Below are positions 11,202-22,530 of a stretch of DNA of 64,000 nt, one piece after another. Position numbers and translations under genes: made by a program. This stretch comes from Emydura subglobosa (taxonomy: Eukaryota; Chordata; Testudines; Chelidae). Under the pieces are notes generated by a model, which ran no database searches, was not told the origin of the DNA, and was given only the letters and a program-made list of their open reading frames with translations. The stretch lies in contig ML679966.1 in the NCBI GenBank assembly GCA_007922225.1, forward strand, positions 38,655,943 to 38,719,942, read 5' to 3'. Position 1 is the first letter of the stretch; every line of letters starts with the position of its first letter.

Positions 11202-11417
11202 TCATCTAATTTCAAGTCTAAATTTTCTGATGGCCAGTTTATATCCATTGGTTCTTGCGTCCATATTGGTGCTGAACTTAAATAATTCCTCTCCCTTCCT
11301 GGTATTTATCCTTCTGATGTACTTATAGAGAGCAATCATATCTCCCCTCAGCGTTTCTTTGGTTAGGTTTAACAAGCCAAGCTCTTTGAGTCTCCTCTCA
11401 TAAGGCAGGTTTTCCAT
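11202..11417 (-). pseudogene. CR1 ORF2 C-terminal fragment (copy 2)
   Basis: A 71-codon open stretch starting MENLPYERRLKELGLLN and ending in the KLAIRKFRLEIR region. It is nearly the same as the first 71 residues of the frame at 5374-5724. It follows the RT domain in ORF2. The frame is lost downstream at about 11200. Confidence 0.85.
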
Positions 11418-11799
11418 TTTTCAGATCATCCTAGTAGCCCTTCTCTGCACCTGTTCCAGTTTCAATTCATCTTTCTTAAACATGGGGAACCAGAACTGCA
11501 CACAGTATTCCAGATGAGGGCTGACCAACGCCTTATATAATGGTACCAACTCCTCCCCATTTCTACTGGAAATATCTTGCCTGATTCATCCTAAGGCCGC
11601 ATTAGCTTTTTTCACAGACACATACACATTGGTGGCTCATAGTCATCCTGTGATCAACCAATATGCCCAGGTCCTTCTCTTCCTCTGTCACTTCCAAATG
11701 AAGTTGGTAAATGTTTGTTATTAGTCCCTAAGTTCATGACCTTGAACTTTCTACTATTGAATTTCATCCTATTTGTATTACTCCAGTTTACAAGGACAT

Positions 11800-12480
11800 C
11801 CAGATCTTCTTATATGATATCCCAGTCCTTCTCTGTATAACAATACCTCCCAACTTTGTATCATCCACAAACTTTATTAGCACACTCCCACTTTTTGTGC
11901 CAAGGTCAATAATAAAAAAGGTAAATAAGATCGGTCCCAAGACCAATCCCTGAGGAACTCCACTAGTAACCTCCCTCCAGCCTCCCTCACCTTTCAGTAT
12001 GGCTCATTGAAGTCTCCCCTTTAACCAGTTCCTTATCCACCTTCCAATTTTCACATTAATCCCCATCTTTTCCAATTTAACTAATAATTCCCCATGTGGA
12101 ACTGTATCAAATACCTTACTGAAATCTAGGTAAATTGAATCCACTTTATTCTTTTTGTCTAAAAAATTCTGTTATCTTCTCAAAAAAGGAGATCAGGTTT
12201 GTCGGGCATGATCTACCTTTTATAAACCCATATTGTATTTTGTCCCAATTACCCTTATCCTCGATGTCCTTAACTACTTTCTCTTTCAAATTTTTTTTCA
12301 AAATCTTGCATACTACTGAGGTCAAACTAAGAGGCCTGTAATTACTCAGATCGTTTTTTTCCCCCTTTTTTAAAAATAAGAACTATGTTAGCAATTCTCC
12401 AGTCATACAGTACAACCCCTGAGTTTACAGATTCATTAAAACTTCTTGATAATGGGCTAGCAATTTCACGTGCCAATACT
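11800..12480 (-). pseudogene. CR1 ORF2 reverse-transcriptase core (copy 2, frame-broken)
   Basis: On the minus strand the RT catalytic segment VDDTKLGG is legible near 11845-11870, and upstream of it are the [14 protein letters not shown] stretch (about 11930-11955) and, further upstream, the region of the early RT motifs (12000-12480) with several frameshifts. The aspartate pair of the active site is intact at sequence level, but no continuous frame spans the domain. Confidence 0.75.
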
Positions 12481-12576
12481 TTTAACATCCTTGGATGGAG
12501 ATTATCCGCCCCCCCGAATTAGTCTCATTAAGCAGTTCGAGTTTGACCTCTACCTCGGATGTGATCATTTCTACCT

Positions 12577-12885
12577 TCATATCCTCAAACCCATTAGCTG
12601 CCCTGCCACTATCCCTAAGCACTTCATTTGCCTCATTAAAAACTGAGGCAAAGTATTTAGGTATTGGGCCATACCTAGATTATCCTTAACCTCCATCCCA
12701 TCCTCAGTGCTTAGCAGTCCCATTTCTTTCTTTGTTTTCTTCCTGTTTATATGGCTATAGAACCTTTTACTATTGGTTTTATTTCCCTTTGCAAGGTCCA
12801 ACTCTACTTGGCTTTTGGCATTTCTAACTTTGTCTCTATATGTTCTGACCTTCAAGACGTATCTTTCCTTGCTGATTCCTCCCAT
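12577..12885 (-). pseudogene. CR1 ORF2 linker between endonuclease and RT (copy 2)
   Basis: A 102-codon open stretch with the charged CR1 linker: KERYVLKVRTYRDKVRNAKS, then LDLAKGNKTNSKRFYSHINR and KTKKEMGLLSTEDG. The same region recurs at 24140-24430 in copy 3. No enzymatic motif is expected here. In CR1 it connects the endonuclease to the RT fingers. Confidence 0.85.
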
Positions 12886-13384
12886 CTTCCACTCCTTGTA
12901 GGCTGTCTACTTTCTTTTAATCACCTGTCTGAGATGCTTGCTCATCCAGCTTGGTCTACAACCCTTGCTTATGATTTTTTTCCCCCTTCCCTGGGATGCA
13001 GGCTTCAGACAGTTCCTTCAACTTTGACTTGAAGTAATTCTAAGTCTCCTCTGCCTTTAGATCCATGAGTTCTTCAGTTCAGTCCACTTCCCTAATTAAT
13101 TCCCTTAATTTTTTAAAGTTAGCCCTTGTGAAATCAAAGACCATGGTCACAGATCTATTCTTGTTTATCCTTCCATTTAGTTTGAACTGAATTAGCTCAT
13201 GGTCACTCGAACCAAGGTTGTCCCCTACAACCATTTATTCTACAAGATCCTCACTACTCACCAATAATACCAAATCTAAAATGGCATCCCCTCTTGTTGG
13301 TTCAGCAGCTACTTGATGAAGGAATCTGTCAGCTATCACATCCAGGAAAATCTGAGTCCTAGTATTATTACTAGCACTAATCTT

Positions 13385-13840
13385 CTAGTCTATAGCTAGG
13401 AAATTAAAATCTCTCATAATCACATAGTTCCCAGTAGTATTTACTTCATTAAAAACATTAAGGAAGTCTCTATCCATATCCAAGTCGGATGCTGGTGGTC
13501 TGTAGCACACTCTAAGCACTATCCCAGGGGAAGCTCTAGTAGTTTTCTTCCCCAATGTGATTTTTGCCCAGACAGACTCTGTCCTATCCACTGCATCACT
13601 TCTAATTTATTTACAGTCTAATTCATCATTGATATGCAACGCTACTCCACCAGCTTTGCCTTTATTTCTGTCTTTCCTAAACAGCACATACCCATCCATA
13701 CCTGTACTCCAGTCATAACTACTATTCCACCATGTTTCTGTTATCCCTATAATATCTGATTTCACTTCCTGCACCAGTAGCTCTAGTTCCTCCATTTTGT
13801 TACCCAGGCTCCTCGCATTGGTGTACAAACATCTTAATTT
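13385..13840 (-). pseudogene. CR1 ORF2 endonuclease domain (copy 2, broken)
   Basis: Two frames cover the N-terminal apurinic-like endonuclease. The 5' piece (to about 13607) contains KLRCLYTNARSLGNKMEELE, then DIIGITETWW with the catalytic glutamate of the TETW motif, then KAGGVALHIND. The 3' piece (13591-13385) contains VCYRPP and the start of the later catalytic DFN region. A stop/frameshift near 13595 separates the two. The domain would nick the target DNA for target-primed reverse transcription. Confidence 0.88.
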
Positions 13841-14199
13841 TTGTTGTTTGGCTTCGCTTACATTCTTTACACAATTCGCCACAGTCATTCTACTGCCAGT
13901 ATCACCTATTAGACTGGTATCTACACAACCCTTCCTCTTCATGTCCATTCTCCTACCCACTGCTATATCCTTTCCTATTTCATTTTCCTCCCTCTCAATG
14001 CTAAAATCAGAGCTCACCCGCGCATCTCCCAACCATCTCCTCTAAATTCCTAGTTTAAAGCTCTCTTACTCAGTTGTGCCAACCTCCATCCTAGAAGTCT
14101 ATTTCCCTCCCTGTTCAAGTGAAGTCCATCCCAAGAGAACAGTCCTCTGTCCATGAATGACTCCTAGTGACCATACATCCCAAAGCCCTCCTTATAGCA

Positions 14200-14420
14200 T
14201 CACCGCCTGAGCCATCTGTTGATCATCATAATCTTGTGACACCTTTGTTGTCCTCCTCTAGGGACAGGCAGAATCCCACTGAAGATCACTTGAGCCTCCA
14301 TTTCCTTAAGAGTCTTCCCTAGCCTGGTATAGTCTCCCTTAATGCGTTCCAGTGAGAATCTAGCCGTATCATTTGTTCCCACATGGAAGAATTAGTGGAT
14401 TCTTTCCCAGGCCTACGAGA
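14200..14420 (-). pseudogene. CR1 ORF1 esterase-domain remnant (copy 2)
   Basis: An open stretch beginning MGTNDTARFSLERIKGDY contains the GTND block of the SGNH/GDSL-type esterase domain known in ORF1 of CR1 and L2 elements, followed by the FSGILPVP segment. The equivalent block at 39959-40180 (HVGTNDNARYDPEQIRSDY) supports the identification. The role of the esterase in retrotransposition is not settled. Confidence 0.75.
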
Positions 14421-14605
14421 ATCCTCTTCAGCCTCAGGTCCACATTTTGTATCCTAGCACCGGGCAGACAGCACATCCTTCTGTTCTTTGGATCAGCTCT
14501 GGTTACAGGCCTGTCTGTTCTTCTCAGGAGGGAGTCCCCAATCATGTAGACCTGCCTTTTCCTGGTGATGGTGCAGGTCTTTGGCCTCTCCCCTGTTCTT
14601 TCTGG

Positions 14606-15241
14606 CTACAAGTCCTCTCTTATTCTATTCTCCTTTTCAATCTTCTGCAACCCACCCTGGATCCCCCTGGGGCTCTTATTTGGTGGTATGTCCATTGGCT
14701 CATCCAGTGTTTGTATAGGATTAGCTGCTTTTCTCTTCTTCCTTGCCCTCCCACCTTCAGTTATCATTTGCTGCACCCCTTCTTCATTTTCCAACTCTGC
14801 ATACCTGTTTCTGAGCTCTATTTCTCCTACCGCGTCTTTTCTTCTGCCTAATTCTCATAGTCACATGTGTCCACTGGCCACTTTCCTCATACAGCAGTCT
14901 CTCCTTAGAGTCCTTTGGTCCTGAAAATCTGGGCTTTTCCCTTCACCTCCTCATACCTTTGCTCCATCATCTGCTCGAATCCTCTTCTAAACTCAACCAG
15001 AATTTCCATCTGCATCTCCAAGTCCCAGATCTTCTTTTCCATCAGCTCTATCAGGTGGCATTTATCAGGTGGCATTTATCAGGTGGCACAAATAAAGGTC
15101 TTTTGTGGTACCCCCTTCAGGATCATGTACATCCCGCAGTTCCCACATCCAGTCATCTTCATTGTCTCTTCCACTGCTTGGGTCACTACCACTGCTGCCT
15201 TTGTATCTGTCATAGCTTCCTCTTCTATGTACTGTCAGTGA
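14606..15241 (-). pseudogene. CR1 ORF1 N-terminal region (copy 2)
   Basis: The minus strand shows a basic segment (GRARKKRKA, 14700-14770), a charged helical stretch (around 14990-15050, HLIELMEKKIWDLEMQM) and, further 5', the cysteine-containing stretch TGCGNCGMYMILKG (about 15115-15160). This order, a zinc-binding-like N-terminus, a coiled coil, then the esterase, fits CR1 ORF1. Frames are broken several times. Confidence 0.6.
15047..15088 (-). repeat. 14-bp tandem repeat, three units, inside CR1 ORF1
   Basis: The unit TTTATCAGGTGGCA occurs at 15061-15074 and 15075-15088, preceded by CTCTATCAGGTGGCA-like sequence at 15047-15060. A single unit is what other CR1 copies would be expected to have, so this is a local expansion. 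Since 14 is not a multiple of three it shifts the frame. Confidence 0.8.
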
Positions 15242-16052
15242 GATTAAAAAAAAATCCCACACACAGAGAAAAAACACCCCATCAAAACAAACCCCCAGTG
15301 ACCACCAAAACAATACCAGAACCCTACACACTCCCTCCCCAAACTCCCCTTGCAAACTCCCACTCAGACTCTGCTGTTTACAACTCTGTTTGCTGGCTCC
15401 TGTGCTGCTGTAGCTGTGCCACATATTGTGTTGGGGAGATGTGCGCACCAAGCTCCAGACATCCCCACCTGATGCACAGTTTATTGTGAGCTGTTACTAC
15501 TCATGTAACTTAGAGAAGTCACCAGGCTGCTCTATACTCCACAAGGCCTGGTATAGAACTGGTGTAAGGATCAGGCACCTGATATAGACTGAACTCTGGA
15601 GAGACAGAGCACAGGAAAGGAGCTGAAACTATATGTGCAATCTGTCACGATTTCTGTGTTACTGTCATATGTGCAATTTCCCATCTAAATGTGTTACAAT
15701 ATAACAGAGTTTATATGGAATCAATAGTGCATGACTATTGACATAGTTTGTGTACAAAGTGCTCTTCACTATCATATTGTTCACTTACTTGAAATGCACA
15801 GTGACAACACTTTGATGTTGTTAAGATTAATGACCTACTGATTAATACCAGAGACCGCATTTGCAATCAGATGGACTATATCAATGAAGCATGTGGAGAA
15901 CATTTTGTACATGAGATCAGCAGTTCATGGAACACTGCCATTACGGGAATAATACCACCCTTTATTCACCTCATGAGCACTTTTGTAGCATTTCAAAATA
16001 GCTTAATCATATAAAGCAGTGTTTCTGGAGTTCTAAAATAGATACTTTTAAT

Positions 16053-16116
16053 GTGATTTGGAATTTATACATTGGCAGGCAATCTTGACAGCACTCTGCA
16101 ACACAGGGTGCAATAC
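16053..16116 (+). repeat. Direct repeat, unit 1
   Basis: Shares ATTTGGAATTTATACATTGG and ACAGCACTCTGCAACACAGG-like blocks with 16352-16415, about 299 bp downstream in the same orientation. The similarity extends slightly upstream (TTTAATGTG versus TTGAATGTG). Confidence 0.7.
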
Positions 16117-16351
16117 AGTATGATCTCCATTCCACAACTGCAGGCAGAAAACTACAGATAATGGTCAGTGGACATCTTGCCCATTATTCAAACGAAGACA
16201 TAGATGTAGAAATGAATTACTGCTGTGCTGTCCTGGAAATGGAAATCACCGTTAACACATGGACACGGTGGGCTTTTTACTATTTGTGCCATTTCTGATT
16301 GTCTCTCTAGCGATGATTCTTTCTAATTGTCCTTTAGCATAATTTGAATGT

Positions 16352-16415
16352 GGTTTGGAATGTGCACATTGGAGCCAACCTTAACAGCACTCTGAAACAC
16401 AGAGTGCAATACACT
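16352..16415 (+). repeat. Direct repeat, unit 2
   Basis: Diverged second unit of the repeat at 16053-16116, with the block ACAGCACTCTGAAACACAGA followed by GTGCAATACA. Intervening sequence between the units is not obviously repetitive. Confidence 0.7.
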
Positions 16416-17226
16416 GGCTTCCAACAGTGAGAGTCAGTGGTTTGATTTTATCTAAATAAAAGACGGGTAATTTGCAAGTTTTATTCAACTCCTTTCCTTT
16501 TTACAGCCTCAATGACTTGTTCGGTTACTTTCGTAATTATGAAATACACACAATTTCTTCTTTCTTCTTTCCAGCTGTGAACGTATTTTTAATTAGAATA
16601 GTTGTTTTATTAATTGTAACATAAATTAATTAGTGTAAGCCTCATCTTACTCACTTGAAACACACAAGAAAAAATGTCTTTTTGAGTTGGAGAAGGCAGA
16701 CAGCTCTGTAATATTTCAATGAGGACCGAGGCAGATTTTAGGATAGCTTATTAATTTAACTGTTTATTTATTTAACTAACAGCAAGAAATAAATTAATGT
16801 AAAGAGTGCAGATGGTGCACCTGGCTGCATTCTCAATCTCATTCTGTGTGTTCATGCGTGTGTGTCAGTACATCTAGACAAAAATTCTAGTTTGTTAAAG
16901 GAAAGTTTTAAGTGGAGCATGAGAAAAGGTGGAAAATTTATATTTTTTCAAAGAGATGGAGTATAGGCATTGATTAAATCTTGGTAACACAGAATGAGAG
17001 CTGAGAAAACAATTGTCCATAACAGAATAAATCAGTGGACGTGACAGTTAGATGCTGACATTATTGTTGTAAAGATCTGCGGTCCTGCAGTAAGATGAGG
17101 TTGAATCTTTTTTTATATTGTTCATTACAGACAAGCTGCTACAAAGAAGCTATACTGTGCATAATGGCCAGAGTTAAGATTAAATTTAACCTTTGACATT
17201 TGCCTCTTCTCTTCTCTTCTGTTCAG

Positions 17227-17370
17227 GTTCTTATACTGCACTCGGCATGGTAGTAGCTAGCATATTCCAGTGGTACATTAAGCCAAGTAACTACATATCT
17301 GTCATGTATTATTTGTTCTCTCATCCTCCCCGTCGGAGGAGAAGTGTGTGCAGTGAAGTGTCTTGTTTTG
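17227..17370 (+). other. Weak candidate host exon
   Basis: A strong pyrimidine tract (CTCTTCTCTTCTCTTCTGTTCAG, 17204-17226) forms a good acceptor directly before this segment. One of three frames stays open through it (SYTALGMVVASIFQWY... then SHPPRRRR...), and a GTAGGG donor-like sequence follows at 17371. The other two frames stop early. The donor is mediocre and the translation matches nothing I recognise, so this may be chance. Confidence 0.15.
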
Positions 17371-18081
17371 GTAGGGTTTTAGTTTTGCTGGTTTTTACTT
17401 TTTAAAAACAATATACATGTTGCTGTGTATTTATGTTGGAGAGGGCAAGATCAAAGAAATGTGCCTTCCAGTTTAAATGGAAAGTGGTGAAGTTTATGAT
17501 GGTCCTTGGTTCCTTGGGCTGTATTTGATTTCTTCTAATTATTTAATTAATGCTAAATGTGTTTTTGCATGGAATAAGCTTTGAGATGTATTCCAAAAGG
17601 ATAACGTACAATTGCTATTGGACATCAAGTCAGTCTGGAAGGCTATCTGATGCCTACTACTGAAAAGAAAACAACAATTCTCTCATTAGCATAACAAGCC
17701 ACCTGATTATTGAAACATCTAACAATATAAATATCTAATGGAATTTAAAAATTTGAGCATAATAGTTTCTTTTTATAAACAGGTGCAATTAATCTGAAGT
17801 GTGGTAGCAAGTAATAAATAATCTCTTCCTGCTGGCCTGTCTGCTTGCTGACTGTGTGGGATGTTCCCTGATGCCTTGTTTATCTGTTTAGTATTCACTT
17901 ACTAAATACACCACTTAAAAGAAAATTCTTTCTCCCTCTTCTGTCACCTGCCTCTTCAGAATTGTTTACTTTCGGGAAGCTACTCTTTCCACTTGCCCTA
18001 CTCTTCTTCACACATCCAAAGCATATACAGGTTCCTATTCCAAAATCCCAATGACACTGCTGAGTAATATCCATCACTTTT

Positions 18082-18520
18082 AGGGTATATCTACACTGTA
18101 GGCTTAACCCGTGGTCCTACATATTTTTGCCCAACTCACTTCATCCATAGGTTGAATCTTCAAACATTTGCATATTTGCACAATGAATCCATCCTTGGTT
18201 GCCTGGCTGGGAGTAAGTGTAAGTAAAATGCAAGTCAGATCACTCAAATGCTGGTAGTCCTCCAATGCCCTTCCCACAATTCCCCCTGAGGGACAGATAA
18301 GTTCTCCTGCAGCTGACAGGGAAAGAAACCTACAGCATCTCAGCACAAAGAACCATGAGATGTTTCCCCAGACACACAAAGGGAAGTGCAGGAACAGTGA
18401 GAACATAGTAATGCAGGTAGGGCTTTGCTATGGGAATGCTTATACATGGCCTAGGCTAACCCAAGTGCTCAGACTTGGGTGCCCATCACACAGGCCATCT
18501 GTGCAATGTAGACATACCCT
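18082..18520. mobile_element. MITE-like element with GGGTATRTCTACA ends
   Basis: The left end AGGGTATATCTACACTGTAG is the inverted counterpart of the right end GTGCAATGTAGACATACCCT. This terminal repeat, and inner text such as CCCAAGTGCTCAGACTTGGG near the right end, are typical of a non-autonomous DNA transposon abundant in turtles. The 439-bp interior has no coding capacity. A target duplication is not clear. Confidence 0.65.
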
Positions 18521-18921
18521 TATTGTCCACCAATGACATTAGGCCAATCTATTCCTGTAAAGCACAGATAGTTACAAAGGGCAGTGCAGAGCATTATTCC
18601 TCAGAAAGGCCTCCCACACCTTCCCAAATTGCACTGAGGGGGACAGATTTCCAACACCCCTTGAAAGGTTGCCTACTCCCCAGCCCCAACTTCCACTTTC
18701 TCTTCCCTTTCTAATGTGAACAGTGGCAGCATTTCCCCTTTATGCATGCCGTACAAGCTGAGGGTGGGGGCTTCTCTGTTCCAAAAGGTAACTTTTTAGG
18801 GCTGTCTAATGGGTTTTGTATTCATCATTTGGGGTAAATGGCTAACAGTAAGTAGGCCTCTTGTGATCCAGCTTTGTACTTTGGAAGCAGCTTTGGCAAT
18901 GAACGGGCAGTTAGACTCAAG

Positions 18922-19232
18922 CTAAGTGTACATACACTACAGCTGGAGCGTGCTTCGCAGGGCAGGTGGAAGGACACACGCTGGCTCTGCTCAAGCTAGT
19001 GCACTAAAAATGGCAGCATCACCCAGGATAGCATGAGCGGCACCTTCGGCTAGCCTGCTGAGTACATACCCAGGCCATTTGGGCAGGTTTGTACTCAGGT
19101 AGCTAGCCCAAACTGCTACCTGTGATACCCTAGCTACACTGATGGTTTTTAGCACACTAATTCAAGCAGAGCTAGTGCCTGTCAACCTGCACTGGGAAGC
19201 ACCCTCCCAGCTGTGGTGTAGGCATCCCCTTT
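18922..19232. mobile_element. Second MITE-like element of the GTCTACACT class
   Basis: The left end CTAAGTGTACATACACTACA and the right end TGTGGTGTAGGCATCCCCTT are imperfect inverted repeats with CAGCTG just inside both. Interior segments GCTAGCC and GTACTCAGG also occur in mirrored arrangement, giving the whole element an extended hairpin form. It differs internally from 18082-18520, so it is probably another subfamily. Confidence 0.55.
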
Positions 19233-21406
19233 GTGATGACATAGGATTGAAGATTTTCATTTTAAACTGTCCAATGTGGATACTCCAAAAGGTTTTTAGA
19301 TTCTAGTGTCTACGCAGATTGCTGATTCCCTTCCTGACTTAGTATGGTCTTGTTTCACATGGCAATGGAATGCCATTTAGCCAAAGGCCAGAAGTCTGTC
19401 ATTCTCAAGCGCTGATGTCTGTCTGTACCAGTGGTGTCCAGACTTTTCAGACAGAGGAGCAAAATAAGACTTCAAAAAGGCAAAAGGGCACAGTCAATAC
19501 TTATGGACAGACGTGCTGTCCTTTTCAGCTTTCTTTGGGCTAATCAGGTGGCACAAAGACGTGTAAGACATGCACAAGTCCTGGCTAGTAGACACCGTTG
19601 TAATCCTACTAGTAGTAGTAATAACACTAATAAGGGTTCCCCTAATACAGGGGAGTACATAGCAGGCATAAAGTCTGATTCTTACTCCTCCCTCTGTATA
19701 GACGCTTTTTATGGACCATCTGTCCCATGGCATGTTGGGTCATGGTGGGAGAGTGGATGGAGGGCACTAAGCCAGATCCAGCTGGCATATGGTTCCTGAG
19801 GCTGTAGTAGAGAATCATAAAGCTATAAGGTGCTGTAGGTTCTCACCTTCTCTTTCTACAGCTCTTCCAGGCTGGACTGGCAGCTGGGTGATGCTGGGAG
19901 CCATCTTTTGTTAAGTCATTTCTTAGGTTCTGGGTGGAACCTCTTATCCTCTCTCCGGGGGTCCTACAATCAGAGCTGTTCTCTCCTGCAATGTAGAAAG
20001 TGGTCTGTGGAGGAGCTGCTGAGCAACTGTAGCAGGAAAAGGACAGGGCAGCTCACCGCACTCCTAGATCACATCAGAACTGCTCCTGTGGCTGCAAGGG
20101 AAGAGGTGTCCTCTCTCCCTCCGCCATTGTGAGGGGCTGTTTCAAGCATTTCAGTTTAGAAAGCAGAGGGTGCAGCTCAGGGAACACATGTTCAATTCTA
20201 AATCAGGTTCTGTTTTTCTTAATATGCTCAAACCTTAAAGCCTCCAGGGCCACCAGCTGGACACAATTGTACTGTAGCAGATCAGCAGTTTTTACTGGCA
20301 AATGGCTCAGTGTTATATTTATCTTCTGTTATCCTGATGTTGTACAGGTCAGTTGCAGAGTCTGAAGTGTTAGGATTTTTCTCTATATTTACAAAACAGG
20401 AAAATACATTACCATGTTAAGATACATCACTGCTTTCTTTATTCCTCTGAATTACTTTATTGATTTTAGAATACTTCTGCTTACCTCCAAGGTCCTCAAT
20501 AATGTTGGTCCATAATAGCTTTGATTTTTCTTTTCTTATTTTCCTAGTAATTTTTTTTCTACTGAGTAATTGGTTTGTCCTCAATATAATTTGGAGACTG
20601 AGCGTGTTCAAGCTTTTAGTGTGTGTATCTCATAGTTTTGAAATCAACTTCCTATTTAAATTTGGAAAACTAGATGTGGGGTTGGCTTTTAAGGCAGAAT
20701 TGTCCAATTGTTCAGTGCTGTTTTTACTTGTTTGAGATGTAGAGTTCCCTGGGATTCTGTGAAAAAACACTCCATAAAAACACAATTTACTGTTATTTCT
20801 TTTTTCACAGTAGTGAAAGCTATGATAATGAAATTTAAGCTGCAACTTTATAATCCTGTTTTACTCAAGCATAACTATAGTTAGGTGAAATTTTTTAGAA
20901 TGAATTTATTCAATGAAAACTACAGTTTTGGTCAACCCAAAGCTATTCATAAATTTGACATGAATAATTTTGTCCAGTCACAAAATGCCTGGAGGAGGAG
21001 AAGATGACGGCTATGTTGTCTCTCCCTCTCCTCTCCCCCTCCCCCACCCCTGTATAACCTTTAGCCCAGTCATTAGGGCATTCACATGGGAGGTTGAAGA
21101 ACCCAGGTCAAATCCCTGCTGTGGAACAGACCCCACATGAACTTTTTTGATTCACTAAAAATACTAAAAGTTTCAGGATTTTGTTTGACTGGAACCATTT
21201 TGGTTTTTTGGAATGGCCACCAATCCAAATATCACTTATTCACCCAACTAATCAAAATTTCTCATTCTCATTTTGGGTTGAAACTTCCATGCTTTTCCTC
21301 AACTGAAACATTTGGGGGTGTTTTTATGTTTTGTTTTTGTCTTTTCAATTAGGAGAGCCTGTTTTAGAAAACTGATCACTAGAACTTGAACACAGCTGAG
21401 ATTTGA
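19233..21406. other. No gene seen
   Basis: Sequence of mixed composition with short overlapping frames only. A CT-rich patch lies at about 21018-21050. A segment at 19428-19460 (CAGTGGTGTCCAGACTTTTC) faintly resembles the end of a hAT element, but no second end was found. Confidence 0.5.
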
Positions 21407-21407
21407 G

Positions 21408-21493
21408 GGCCAGATTGTCAACTGCTGTTAATCAGCATAGTTCCATTGACCTAAACAGAGCTATGTTGATTTACACTGAATGAAGATCTGGCC
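21408..21493. repeat. Palindromic GGCCAGAT hairpin repeat, copy 1
   Basis: The arms GGCCAGATTGTCAACTGCTG (left) and ATGAAGATCTGGCC (right) are mirrored around a TCCATTGACCTAAACAGAG centre, with AATCAGCATAG and CTATGTTGATT as the inner mirrored pair. Related hairpins are at 31032-31114 and 63580-63669. It is probably a small MITE. No coding capacity. Confidence 0.75.
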
Positions 21494-22530
21494 GAGACTT
21501 CAAATCTCACATCTCATAGATTTTAAGGCCAGAAAGGACCATTGTGATCATCTAGTCTGACCTCCTGTACATGACAGGCCACAGAACTTCATCCACCCAC
21601 TCCTGTAATAGACCCATGACCTCTGGCAGAGTTAATGACGTCTTCAAATCAAGGTTTAAAGACTTCACATTACACAGAATCAACCTTTTACTCAAGTTAC
21701 AACCAGCCAGAGACCCATGCCCTATGCTGTAGAGGAAGGCAAAAAAAAAAAAAACCCAAGGTCTCTGCCAATTTGACTTGGGGGAAAATTCCTTCCTGAC
21801 TCCAAGTATCGTGATCAGTTGGATCCTGAGCCTGTTGCTGAGATCCACCAACCAGATACCAGGGAAAGAATTTACCATAGTCACTCAGAGCTCTCCCCAT
21901 CTAGTATTCAATCTCTGGCTATTGGAGGTATTTACTACTAGCTGTCGCAGATGGGTCACATACCATTGTAGGCAGTCTCATCATACCATCCTCTCCATAA
22001 ATTTATCAAGCTCAGTCTTAAAACTAGTTAGGTTTTCTGTCCCTACTTCTCCTCACAGGAGGCTGCTCCAGAACTTCACTCCTCTGATGGTTAGAAACCT
22101 TCATCTAATTTCAAGCCTAAACTTGTCGATGGTCACTTATATCCGTTTGTTCTTGTGTGAACATTTCCCTTTGACTTAAATAACTCCTCTCCCCTGGTGT
22201 TTATCCCTCTGAATTTATTATTAGAGAGCAATCATGTGCCCTCAGCCTCCATTTGGTTAGGCTAAACAAGCCAAGCTCCTAAATTCTCCTTATGTAAGGT
22301 AGGTTCTCCATTCCTCTGATCATCCTACTAGCTCTTCTCTGCACCTGTTTCATTTAAGTAATGTCTTTTAATTAATCTGTGTTAAACATGGGAGATCAGA
22401 ATTGCACTCAGTGTCCCAGGTGAGGTCTCAGCAGCGCCTTGTGTAATGGTACTGATATTTCCCTTTCTCTGCTGAAAATCCCTTACCTGATGCGCCCTAG
22501 GATTGCATTAGCCTTTTTCACAATCACATC

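Larger units (their letters stand above)
10642..15490 (-). mobile_element. Nearly full-length CR1 LINE, antisense (copy 2)
   Basis: About 4.85 kb read continuously as a decayed CR1 on the minus strand. From its 3' end: 3' UTR (10642-10900), ORF2 C-terminus (about 10978-11430), reverse transcriptase (about 11500-12480), RT/endonuclease linker (12577-12885), APE-type endonuclease (about 13385-13840), ORF1 esterase domain (about 14200-14400), ORF1 coiled-coil and zinc-finger-like N-terminus (about 14600-15240), and a probable 5' UTR to about 15490. Each segment keeps recognisable CR1 residues, but frames are broken many times. Retention of both ORFs is unusual, since most CR1 copies are severely 5'-truncated. 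The exact 5' boundary is uncertain by 100-200 bp. Confidence 0.9.
15491..18081. other. Repeat-poor AT-rich stretch; one direct repeat and one weak exon candidate
   Basis: No transposable element was recognised here. Two things stand out and are listed separately: an approximately 60-bp direct repeat (16053/16352) and a splice-site-flanked open segment (17227-17370). The rest contains only short frames. Absence of visible repeats over 2.5 kb in a repeat-rich window could mean conserved non-coding sequence, which cannot be tested without other genomes. Confidence 0.5.

Noticed and set aside
12495..15489. Plus-strand frames over CR1 copy 2, some serine/leucine-rich and membrane-like
   Set aside because: They are the reverse strand of the CR1 ORFs and have no independent support.
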